Shown: positions 27,265 to 35,465 of the stretch, in pieces
How the letters are laid out: the number at the start of each line of letters is the position of its first letter
Numbering within the stretch: the stretch's first letter is position 1
Assembly (NCBI RefSeq): GCF_007860015.1
Contig: NZ_SJPS01000002.1
Span: 806,898 to 870,897 of the forward strand
DNA from: Bythopirellula polymerisocia
GTDB lineage: Bacteria; Planctomycetota; Planctomycetia; Pirellulales; Lacipirellulaceae
DNA length: 64,000 bases
Direction: 5' to 3'
Position numbers and translations under genes: made by a program
The notes under the pieces: model-generated
What the model saw: only the letters and a program-made list of their open reading frames with translations
Databases searched by the model: none
What the model was told of the DNA's origin: nothing

Positions 27265-29169
27265 ATGAAGAAGATTTTTCAGACTCTAAGTTGCGTCGGC
27301 ATCGTGCTGGCCGCCAATACTTTACAGGCGGGAGACGCCTATCTTGATGGTTTTGCTGCGGATGGCACAACGCCTGCCCCCACCGTATATCATCCTCTCC
27401 TCATTGCGGACTTCGAGGGTGGCCTTAAGCAGGGTTGGTCGGACCAACGCACTACAACCCAATCTATTGGCGGTGTTCTTACAAACGTAAATGCGCCACT
27501 CGATGAAGTTGACGGCTACGTCTGGGCCCGACTTGCGACTTCTCCACTGCCTGGCGTTCCCGATTCGTTTATGGTGGGTGATCTTCCCGGGCAGTACGAT
27601 ATGATTCAGTTCGACATCCGGTACGATGTCCTGCCTCCCTCTGCTACCAGCGGTGGCCTTTTTCGCGGACGGCAGTTCATGTGGGAACCCCCAGGTGTTC
27701 ATTCATTCTCCTTCCATAACAATCAGGCCGCGGGTACTCCTACCCATCCGGCTGACAATAATTGGCACACCCACGTCATCCAGCGTGACTTTAATGACGG
27801 CGCTTGGGATGTGGAGTATGAGCGTGTTCGTATCGACCCGGTCGACTACAATAGCGGCGAGCCCGTCTCTTCTGTTCTAGGTGCGGTTTTTTCGATCGAC
27901 AACATTATTCTCGGCCGCAGTAATCCCACGGAAGCGTTCCCTGCGATTTCCGTTTCAGTGCCGAATATCATCAAGAACGGCGACCTCTCAAGCGTCAGCA
28001 ATAAGGTGGACGGCCCAAACACTAACGCACACGACATTAATGGAGGCCACGGTAATTTCGGCCCCTTCCGAGGAAGCTCTGTGGATGTTGATCACTGGGC
28101 GCCCTACAACGACGACCCCAACGACAGCCCAACCACTGACGCGTTGATTGCTGGCGTTGCTGATGGTGGAGAATTGGATCTGCTCAATCTGGCCGGTACT
28201 AATCAGGGCTCCTACTATCTTGATACTCACTGGAGCGAGAGTGCTGAATGGTTCTCTCTGAACTCGGCACAGGGCTATCTCAATGGAATGATCCAGACCG
28301 ACATCCTCAACGGCGTGACCATTGATGCTGGGAAGACCTATGAACTCGCGTTCGACCTGGATTTCGGAAACCGACCGAATTCTGCTCCCAACACCACCTT
28401 CACGGTCGCGTTGACAACGGGTGCGGATCCTACCGATCTCGGCTCGACTGCGGCGATATTCACTTCGACTATGGATTTGCTCACCTCGGGCGATCGACAT
28501 TCGGTATCCATCTCTGGTGCTGACCTTTTAGCCGCTCAAAATGGCAGTAATCCTGTGAATCTGGTTCTCCAGAGCGTCAACACGACGGCTATCCCCGGCT
28601 TCCCCGGTTCGGTGGTTGCGGATGACCATGCCAATAACACGATTGTCTTTCAGGTGCAGCCCGACAGCTTCTTCCTGGGCCAGGTTTACACCCCACAACC
28701 CGGTGACGTGAACAAGGATGGTTTGGTCACTCAAGCCGATGTCACGTTGGCACAGCTCTACCACGACGGAAATGGCGGTGAGACCGCTATGAAGCGGCAG
28801 GACGATTTGGCAGCCCTCCCGTCTGCACCTTTTGCGGCTGACATCCTGGCTTCGTTGAATCTGGCCGATTTTGACTTGGTCGCCCCATTCGACTACTTCG
28901 ATCAGGCCGACGTAGATGCGATTGCTGCCTTGGTTGTTCCTACTCCTGGTGATTTCGATGGAGACGGCGATGTCGATGGACGTGACTTCCTCGTGTGGCA
29001 ACGTGGGGGAACGACGCCGCCGTTAAGCAGTACGCTGCTGGGGCAATGGCAAGCCAATTACGGCGTAGGCCTATCAGCCGTAACCACTGCCGTGCCCGAG
29101 CCTACCTCACTTGTACTGGTGGGGTTGGTATTGTCGGCAACCACGGTTTGTGGCCGTCGTCGTGTTTAA
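27265..29169 (+). CDS. Secreted PEP-CTERM protein with dockerin-like calcium loops, paralogue 2
   Basis: 634 residues from ATG 27265 (ribosome-binding site TGGAGG just upstream). Signal peptide MKKIFQTLSCVGIVLAANTLQA. The body follows paralogue 1 block by block (FEGGLKQGWSDQR, GDLPGQYDMIQFDIRYDVLPP, FSIDNIILGRSNPTEAFPAI, INGGHGNFGPFRGSSVDVDHW, SLNSAQGYLNGMIQTDILNGV). Both dockerin-like parts are present (GDVNKDGLVTQADVTLAQLY; GDFDGDGDVDGRDFLVWQR). It ends in VPEPTSLVLVGLVLSA and a CGRRRV tail. Sequence drift between copies is large in the first third and small around the dockerin and sorting regions. Same inferred destiny as paralogue 1: export, calcium-dependent folding, exosortase sorting. 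Confidence 0.85.
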   Translation: MKKIFQTLSCVGIVLAANTLQAGDAYLDGFAADGTTPAPTVYHPLLIADFEGGLKQGWSDQRTTTQSIGGVLTNVNAPLDEVDGYVWARLATSPLPGVPDSFMVGDLPGQYDMIQFDIRYDVLPPSATSGGLFRGRQFMWEPPGVHSFSFHNNQAAGTPTHPADNNWHTHVIQRDFNDGAWDVEYERVRIDPVDYNSGEPVSSVLGAVFSIDNIILGRSNPTEAFPAISVSVPNIIKNGDLSSVSNKVDGPNTNAHDINGGHGNFGPFRGSSVDVDHWAPYNDDPNDSPTTDALIAGVADGGELDLLNLAGTNQGSYYLDTHWSESAEWFSLNSAQGYLNGMIQTDILNGVTIDAGKTYELAFDLDFGNRPNSAPNTTFTVALTTGADPTDLGSTAAIFTSTMDLLTSGDRHSVSISGADLLAAQNGSNPVNLVLQSVNTTAIPGFPGSVVADDHANNTIVFQVQPDSFFLGQVYTPQPGDVNKDGLVTQADVTLAQLYHDGNGGETAMKRQDDLAALPSAPFAADILASLNLADFDLVAPFDYFDQADVDAIAALVVPTPGDFDGDGDVDGRDFLVWQRGGTTPPLSSTLLGQWQANYGVGLSAVTTAVPEPTSLVLVGLVLSATTVCGRRRV

Positions 29170-29173
29170 ATAG

Positions 29174-29359
29174 GAGTAAAGAGTACGACTCGCTTCGTGC
29201 TTGTCACGTGAGCAGAATGCGGGGGAGCGCCGGGGCAGAGCGTCCCCCGCATGTTTATTGTGTTAACAGAGGTCGAGTGGAAAACCCGTTTATGGGTTTG
29301 CCCGGCAAATTTAAATTCAAATTACTTGTTACTTGCACTTGTTTCCGGAGGTAGATCTA
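29174..29359 (+). repeat. Conserved cassette spacer 2
   Basis: Second copy of the spacer described at 27086, lying between paralogues 2 and 3. It is colinear with copy 1 up to GCAAATTTAAATTCAAATTA and then differs in the last 30 bp before the GGAGGT ribosome-binding site. Confidence 0.75.
29219..29250. terminator. Strong hairpin, copy 2
   Basis: The outer stem GCGGGGGA/TCCCCCGC is unchanged from copy 1. The inner stem carries two changes (GCGCCG against AGAGCG) that weaken it. Conservation of the outer stem argues for function at the RNA level. Confidence 0.6.
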
Positions 29360-31117
29360 ATGAAGAAGATTTTTCAGACTCTAAGTTGCGTCGGCATCGT
29401 GCTGGCTGCCAGTTCTGTACGTGCCGAGACTGTCTTTCTTGATGGTGTTGGCGCCCCGACTCTTAGCGACCCTATTGTCATCGGCGACTTTGACGATGGC
29501 ACGACTCAGGGTTGGTCTCAGGTGCGCATCGATGCGATCGGATCGGTTGGTGGCACGCTTCAAAATACGAACCCAGGCGGGCTCGGGAGCGATGGGAACG
29601 CCGACTCCTACGTTCGTGCCAATATGACGAGCGCAAATGCTCCCGCTGGCAATCCTAACGACTTTACGGTCGGTAATCTTCCCGGGCAGCACGACATCAT
29701 TCAGTATGACCTCAGGTTTGACGTCCTCCCTCCTGAGGATCCCGGCCAACCAGGTACCGGTAACATCAATCCGGCTCTTAAGGGACGGATTTTCTTGTCA
29801 CCAAACGGAACCGATGGAGAAGACACTTACGACAATGCACATCTCCAATCACTTGTTACCAATAACGACAATGGTTTCCATACTCACACCTTGGTACTCG
29901 ACTCTGGTGACGCGGCGTGGGGAAAAGTGAAGGACCAAGTTCGTTTCGACATACTCGATGGCCTCAATAACAACGCGGGCAATTCGGATAGCGTCTTAGG
30001 GACAAAGTTTTCGCTCGACAACGTCCTACTCGGGCGCAGCAATAACGTACAACCGTTCCCTGCGGTTTCCCCTGTCCAGCCGAATATCGTTAAAAATGGC
30101 GACCTCTCCAACACCAGTAATGTGGTACTTGGTGGCACAAACACTGGCGCATTCAACATCAACGGAGGCCACGGAAATTTTGGCCCCTTCAGAGGCAACA
30201 CTGGGGACGTCGATCACTGGACGCCGTACAATAATGACCCAAACGGGATCGTAGCAGCCGTAAACGGCCCAGATGGCACGGGGCTGAATCTGCTTCATTC
30301 GTCCAATGGTAATCAGGGCTCTTTCTATCTCGACACTCACTATGGCATTGGAACTGAACAGTTCTCTTTGAACTCGGCTGGAGGCTATCAAAATGGTCTC
30401 ATTCAGACAGACATTCTCAACGGAGTGACGATTGATGTCAGCGCAACTTATGAGTTGGCATTCGATATCAACTTCAATGCAGCTAGACCCTCTAACCCGA
30501 ATTCTAACTTCAAGCTTGCATTGACCGTAGGGACGAACTCCACCGATCCTAACACGGCCGTGGCTGGTTCAGTCTTCGACAAGCAATTGTCGGACATTAC
30601 CACCCAAGGTACGCAAACCTTGTCCATTAGCGGTGCAGCTCTCAAGGCCGCCCAGGACAGCGGTGACCCGGTGAACCTTATCTTTCAATCACTCGCCAAT
30701 ACGTCGATTGTCAACTTTCCGGGCACTCCTGTGCCGGACAACCATGCCGATGGAGCGGTCTTCACCCAGGTAACGGTTGATAACTTATCGCTAATCAGGA
30801 CGTTCGCCATACAACCCGGTGACGTGAACAAGGATGGTTTTCTCACCCAAGCCGACGTCGATCTGGCACAGCTCTACCTGGACGGAAATGGCAGTGTGTC
30901 CGCCGCCGATCGCCAAAACACGCTGATAGGGCTGGGCAATAGCTCAGCCGATGTGCTGGCGTCGCTAAATCTGAATGATTTTGACGTGACCGGTAACGAT
31001 TTCTTCGACGCAGCCGACGTAGCAGCGATTGCCGCTGCTGTGCCCGAACCTACGTCGTTGGTGCTCGTGGGGTTGGCATTGTCGGCAGTCACCCTGTGTG
31101 GCCGTCGTCGAAGCTAG
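29360..31117 (+). CDS. Secreted PEP-CTERM protein, paralogue 3, lacking the second dockerin-like loop
   Basis: 585 residues from ATG 29360 (GGAGGT upstream). The signal peptide is nearly identical to paralogue 2 for its first 17 residues (MKKIFQTLSCVGIVLAA). The body is closest to paralogue 1 (VALTVGTNSTDPNTAVAGS-like block; IVNFPGTPVPDNH). GDVNKDGFLTQADVDLAQLY is present, but after AADVAAIAA the protein jumps straight to AVPEPTSLVLVGLALSA. The GDFDxDGDVDGRDFLVWQR segment found in the other two copies is missing, together with its linker. The deletion joins two AVP-encoding sites, so it is probably a short-homology deletion. The sorting signal is kept. Confidence 0.85.
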   Translation: MKKIFQTLSCVGIVLAASSVRAETVFLDGVGAPTLSDPIVIGDFDDGTTQGWSQVRIDAIGSVGGTLQNTNPGGLGSDGNADSYVRANMTSANAPAGNPNDFTVGNLPGQHDIIQYDLRFDVLPPEDPGQPGTGNINPALKGRIFLSPNGTDGEDTYDNAHLQSLVTNNDNGFHTHTLVLDSGDAAWGKVKDQVRFDILDGLNNNAGNSDSVLGTKFSLDNVLLGRSNNVQPFPAVSPVQPNIVKNGDLSNTSNVVLGGTNTGAFNINGGHGNFGPFRGNTGDVDHWTPYNNDPNGIVAAVNGPDGTGLNLLHSSNGNQGSFYLDTHYGIGTEQFSLNSAGGYQNGLIQTDILNGVTIDVSATYELAFDINFNAARPSNPNSNFKLALTVGTNSTDPNTAVAGSVFDKQLSDITTQGTQTLSISGAALKAAQDSGDPVNLIFQSLANTSIVNFPGTPVPDNHADGAVFTQVTVDNLSLIRTFAIQPGDVNKDGFLTQADVDLAQLYLDGNGSVSAADRQNTLIGLGNSSADVLASLNLNDFDVTGNDFFDAADVAAIAAAVPEPTSLVLVGLALSAVTLCGRRRS

Positions 31118-31121
31118 AAGA

Positions 31122-31301
31122 TTGTAAAGTTGTACGACTGACTTCGTGCTTGTCACGTGAGCAGAATGCGGGGGAGCGCTGGGGCAGCGCGTCCCCCGTA
31201 TGTTTATTGTGCAAACAGAAGTCGAGTGGAAAACCCGTTTATGGGTTTGTTCGGCTAATTTCTATTCTGTTTTCTTACCTTTGCTTTGGGAGATAGGTCT
31301 A
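31122..31301 (+). repeat. Conserved cassette spacer 3
   Basis: Third copy of the spacer, leading to the truncated fourth gene. It keeps the CTTCGTGCTTGTC and CACGTGAGCAGAATGC blocks and the hairpin. The AT-rich part after GGGTTTG has diverged, and the ribosome-binding site is weaker (GGGAGATAGG). Confidence 0.7.
31168..31199. terminator. Strong hairpin, copy 3
   Basis: Same nested stem as copy 1 (GCGCTG/CAGCGC inside CGGGGGA/TCCCCCG); only the outermost base pair is lost (GTA instead of GCG at the 3-prime side). Confidence 0.6.
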
Positions 31302-31478
31302 ATGAAGAAGATTCTTCACGTTTTATGCTGCGACAGCATTTTGCTGAGAGTCAGTTCTGCACGCGCTGAGAGTAACTTTATTGATGATGTTGGTGCCCCG
31401 ACGGTTAGCGACCCCCTTGTTATCGGCGATTTTGACGATGGAACGACTCAAGGTTGGACTCAGGTGCGCAGCAGATGA
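31302..31478 (+). pseudogene. Truncated fourth copy of the PEP-CTERM paralogue
   Basis: ATG 31302 opens MKKILHVLCCDSILL and continues SNFIDDVGAPTVSDPLVIGDFDDGTTQGWTQVR, matching the first 55 or so residues of paralogues 1-3. The frame then stops at 31476-31478, where the sequence switches abruptly (at about 31470) to a transposase remnant. The signal peptide is degraded (DSILLRVSSARA) relative to copies 2 and 3. The rest of the gene is absent from the window, so the insertion was followed by deletion. Confidence 0.8.
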
Positions 31479-31700
31479 AGGCGGAAGGCTACGAGCAGGT
31501 GTTCAAGCGCTCTAGGTGGTGTCTGCTAAAACGGCCGGAGAACCTGACCGACCAGCAGACGATCAAGCTGTCGGAACTCCTCAGGTATATCCTCAGGAGC
31601 GTCCGGGCTCACCTGTTGCGGGAGGACTTCCAGAGGTTCTGGGAGTATGGGAGCCCTGGGCTGGCTCCGCGCCTCCCCCGTTTTTGTTGGGCTTGCCGCG
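31471..31700 (+). pseudogene. ISL3-family transposase remnant
   Basis: One frame reads MKAEGYEQVFKRSRWCLLKRPENLTDQQTIKLSELL, then SVRAHLLREDFQRFWEYGSPG. The R-W-x-L-L-K-x-P-E-N-L-T block and the later ALK/LLRExFxxFWEY block are typical of the middle of ISL3-type transposases (DDE_Tnp_ISL3). The beginning and the catalytic C-terminus are missing, and after SPGLAPRL the match is lost. It joins the fourth PEP-CTERM copy directly, without visible inverted repeats, so the element has decayed. Confidence 0.7.
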
Positions 31701-31946
31701 AAGAATATTCCACCGCTGATAGGCGTGCTAGGGATCGTACTTGGATCGGAAATGCGCATATGGAAAATGACAACGAAAATATCGCAAAAAAGGCTAGCAA
31801 CTATCCTTTTTGGCTGTCCAATTTCGCATTTTCAAGGCGCATTGCCTATGGACAGATGAAATCGGATCGTGCGACTGCATGCCGCGGATGCTATTCCTGA
31901 GGCAGCTCGCATTCCTTGAACCCTTACCGACCGAGGCAAAACTGTA

Positions 31947-34900
31947 ATGGGGTATTTTCTTGAGACTCTGCGCGGGTTTCGCGGCTCTCTCTCCAAGTCG
32001 ACTAAAGTCAGGCGAACCGACCACTTAGCATCTGCGGGGCCTTCAACTTTGCGGTTTGAAACACTAGAGCCTCGTGAACTTCTGGCAGTAACCACTGCCG
32101 TTCAATCGGGCAATTGGCATGACGCCAACACCTGGAGCAATGGCGTTCCCAGCCAAACGTCACGGGCCATCGTTTCACAAGGCACGACCGTAACGCTAAA
32201 TGGCACGAACCATGTTGCCGACAAAATTGTTGTGCACGGTCAACTGGTCGCTGCGGAAGGCGCGGTCAACTCTCCCAACAAGACGCTTGCAGCCGACTGG
32301 ATTCATGTCAACAGCGGCGGGGTCTTCCAGATTGGCACCGCAGCCAATCCGTACGACAACCATGGCTTCATCCTCACACTCACCGGGACAAACCCGAACG
32401 CCGACCACACCATCGAAACGGCTTCCGGGACGATGCAGATTAGCGACAATGATGGATTCCTCATGACGGCCATGGGGGGTCGCCTGCAGTTCTTCGGCGA
32501 AGAGAAACTTAGTTTTACCAAGCTGGCTACGACAGCGCCTCAGAATTCGGCAAGCATCATCGTCGAAAATGTGATTGAGCGTAATTTTGACGGATCAACG
32601 TCAGCCAACTCTGATGGCACGCTCAATTGGGAGGTTGGCGATCAAATTGTGATTGCCAGTTCGTCCAATGACTACGCCGATGAGGAAGTGCGGACGATTA
32701 CAGGCATCAGCGTTGCAAGCAACCGCACAACGCTGACGCTGAATTCGCCGCTAAACCACAGACACTACGGAGAAATCGAGTACTACCGAAACGGTGAGCT
32801 AAGCATCGACATGCGAGCCGAAGTCGCTTTGCTCAATCGCAGCATCACGATCCAGGGAACCCAGGACACCGACTCGAGCTTCGGCAACCGGGCGAACTAC
32901 GGGACCGGGTCGGGGAAAAACCTGGGCATTGGCGCGCATACGATGATCATGCCAGGGTCGGGTCAAATCACCATTGAGGGCACCCGCTTCGACAAGATGG
33001 GGCAGACCGGCAAACTTGGACGTTACCCCGTTCACTGGCATGTTGCCGGAAATCGCGCGGGCGACATTCTGCGGAATTCCAGTATCACCAATTCGAATAA
33101 TCGCGGCGTAACGGTTCACGGTACGCAAGGTCTGCTGCTGGAAGCGAACGTGCTGCACGACATTCACGGGCACGGGGTGTTCATGGAAGACGCCGCGGAA
33201 TTTGACAACCAATTCTTGAGCAACATAGTTTTCGGGATTCACAGGGTGGGCGGAAGCGGTGGAAATGCAAATGATCCCTTTATTGTTCCCGGGATCACTC
33301 GTGGTTCCGACGGAAAAGTGAATGGCGAGGCTCCGCGAAATGGAAACGGTGAGGGATCGCATGATACAGGGCAGCAGGTCACCCAGCGATTTTTGAGTTC
33401 TGCGTCTTACTGGATTACCAACCCGGACAATACGTGGGTTGGCAACATTGCGGCGGGGTCTGAGGGAACCGGGTTCTGGTTTATCTTGCCCGATCGGGTT
33501 CTTGGACTCTCCAAAGACACCGGACTATATAACGGGATGAATCCAGGAACGATGCGGCTAGGTGTGTTCGACAACAACACGTCGCATTCGTCTCCGGTCG
33601 GACTGACGTTTGACCGTGGAGCTGATATCAGGGGTGGCGGTAGCGTGGGTTACACCCCAACGCAACGGGCGACCTTCAATAACTATACTGGCTACAAGCA
33701 CAACGGCACTGCGGTCTACCATCGCGGCAGTAACGTCACCTTTGACGGCAGCATGTTTGCTGATGTCAGAACCGGCTCGTTCAATACGTTTCAACAGATC
33801 GAGCGGAACATTCTTTTTGTGGGGCACAGTCAAGGCAATGCCACGTTGTCGCAGGATGTTGGTGGCTACAAATTGTACGATGGTCCCGGTGAAATTATTG
33901 GGGCTCACTTTGCCGGGTTTGCGGAAGCAAACGCTTACACGTTTGTGAACACTGGCGGTGCCCATAAGCACGCGATGCCGCGAGCCTCAGGCATCACGTT
34001 TGAGGATGACGGAACTGCTGGCCATTTATCGGTTGGTATTGTTCAGGATTTCGTTAACAACACGCCAGTCAACGCTGCGGGGCGCCCCGATGCGATTTCA
34101 GGCATTGTATTAGACGTCGATGGTTCTTTGACGGGACATGCCGGTGGTGGTGCTGGACATGTGCTGACGCCAAAAATTAACTTCTACCGGGATTCCACCG
34201 ATCTCACTCCGGCTGGCTGGAACGCCTATATCAGTGATGATCGATTTGGCTATCTACAATTGGACACGATCAGTGGGGCAGGCGATTTTCCATTTTTCGA
34301 CGTCCGGAATGGCGACGACCACCGTTTGCGAGTCAATCGCCGCAATATCACCAGACAGCGACTTTACACCAAGTTGAATGCGGGCGACTACACATTCACA
34401 TTTACCGAGTCGGTGCCAACAGAAGGGTTCACCGTCAAAATGGATGTGATGCGCGGTCAAGAGTCCGGGGACTATTCGGTTTATCGCTTCAAGGGTGTGG
34501 GGACCGATTACAAGCCGACCTCCGGGGCATCTCAAACCTCTCTGCAAGATCTTCGCAACGCGACATCAAACGCTTATTTTCGCGACGCCGGCGGTGACCT
34601 CTGGATGAAGGTGTTTGAATCTGGCGCTACGATCCAGATCAGGCCCACCAACGATCCGCTTCCGTCGGATGATCCGGAAATCGAGGGGCTGTTTTTGGTG
34701 GCTGCCGATCTTGAAGGTGACCCCGATATTTCCGCTTTGACCGAAGGCATGGTGATCAACCTGACCACACTGCCGACACCAAACTTGAACGTTCGGGCGA
34801 ACGCAAATGCAGAAACAGGGAGCGTTGGATTCAATCTGTCCGGGCCTTCACCCCACACCCAAACTGAAAGTGTGCTTCCTTACGCGCTCTTCGGAGACGC

Positions 34901-35465
34901 CGGTGGGGATTTCCATTCCGAAACGATGTTGCCAGGCAAGTACACGCTAGTTGTAACGCCCTACACATTGAGTGGATTGGGCGGCACGGCGGGTGAATCG
35001 GTGACGATCAATTTCACGGTCATCGAACCGGTTCAATTGCCATTTAATGAACTGACTGAAGATCAGACAGTCCAGGACGGAACCATCATCCGAGCCGAGG
35101 AATTTGATGAAGGCGGTCAGGGCGTTGCCTATTTCGACACAACCCCTGGCAACTCCGGCACAGGCAATGATGCCCGGCGTGATGAGGACGTTGATCTTCA
35201 CGCCGGGAGCATCTTCGTCAACAGCACCGTCGATGGGGAGTGGCTGGAGTTTACGCGTGATGTCGTTGCTGGCGTCTACGATATCAACGTCAACGCATGG
35301 TCAAACAACCCGACGGCCAAGGGCATTCGATTGTTGATCGCCGGAAGTGCTTTATCCGATACCTTTACCGAACTTGGATCGGTAGAGATACCCGACACCG
35401 ACGACGTCAGACTTGATCACCTTATTCCGGGGATTGATTTAACTGCCTGGGCCGGCGAGGACTAG
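31947..35465 (+). CDS. LEPR-XLL secreted protein with G8 domain and beta-helix, N-terminal part before an in-frame amber stop
   Basis: 1172 residues. The N-terminal part has the LEPR-XLL motif (LRFETLEPRELLA, about 35-47), then a G8 domain (about 50-160; GNWHDANTWSNGVPS, TVTLNGTNHVADKIVVHGQL), as in CEMIP-type hyaluronan-binding proteins. A right-handed parallel beta-helix follows (about 270-720; YPVHWHVAGNRAGDILRNSSITNSNNRGVTVHGTQG, HDIHGHGVFMEDAAEFDNQFLSN), then beta-sandwich modules and a CBM6-like module (about 1035 onward; DGEWLEFTRDVVAGVYDINV). The CBM6-like module is cut by TAG at 35463-35465 after WAGED, one strand before its end; the same frame carries on at 35466. Probably an extracellular polysaccharide-binding or lyase-like protein. 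Either a recent nonsense mutation or read-through. Confidence 0.8.
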   Translation: MGYFLETLRGFRGSLSKSTKVRRTDHLASAGPSTLRFETLEPRELLAVTTAVQSGNWHDANTWSNGVPSQTSRAIVSQGTTVTLNGTNHVADKIVVHGQLVAAEGAVNSPNKTLAADWIHVNSGGVFQIGTAANPYDNHGFILTLTGTNPNADHTIETASGTMQISDNDGFLMTAMGGRLQFFGEEKLSFTKLATTAPQNSASIIVENVIERNFDGSTSANSDGTLNWEVGDQIVIASSSNDYADEEVRTITGISVASNRTTLTLNSPLNHRHYGEIEYYRNGELSIDMRAEVALLNRSITIQGTQDTDSSFGNRANYGTGSGKNLGIGAHTMIMPGSGQITIEGTRFDKMGQTGKLGRYPVHWHVAGNRAGDILRNSSITNSNNRGVTVHGTQGLLLEANVLHDIHGHGVFMEDAAEFDNQFLSNIVFGIHRVGGSGGNANDPFIVPGITRGSDGKVNGEAPRNGNGEGSHDTGQQVTQRFLSSASYWITNPDNTWVGNIAAGSEGTGFWFILPDRVLGLSKDTGLYNGMNPGTMRLGVFDNNTSHSSPVGLTFDRGADIRGGGSVGYTPTQRATFNNYTGYKHNGTAVYHRGSNVTFDGSMFADVRTGSFNTFQQIERNILFVGHSQGNATLSQDVGGYKLYDGPGEIIGAHFAGFAEANAYTFVNTGGAHKHAMPRASGITFEDDGTAGHLSVGIVQDFVNNTPVNAAGRPDAISGIVLDVDGSLTGHAGGGAGHVLTPKINFYRDSTDLTPAGWNAYISDDRFGYLQLDTISGAGDFPFFDVRNGDDHRLRVNRRNITRQRLYTKLNAGDYTFTFTESVPTEGFTVKMDVMRGQESGDYSVYRFKGVGTDYKPTSGASQTSLQDLRNATSNAYFRDAGGDLWMKVFESGATIQIRPTNDPLPSDDPEIEGLFLVAADLEGDPDISALTEGMVINLTTLPTPNLNVRANANAETGSVGFNLSGPSPHTQTESVLPYALFGDAGGDFHSETMLPGKYTLVVTPYTLSGLGGTAGESVTINFTVIEPVQLPFNELTEDQTVQDGTIIRAEEFDEGGQGVAYFDTTPGNSGTGNDARRDEDVDLHAGSIFVNSTVDGEWLEFTRDVVAGVYDINVNAWSNNPTAKGIRLLIAGSALSDTFTELGSVEIPDTDDVRLDHLIPGIDLTAWAGED

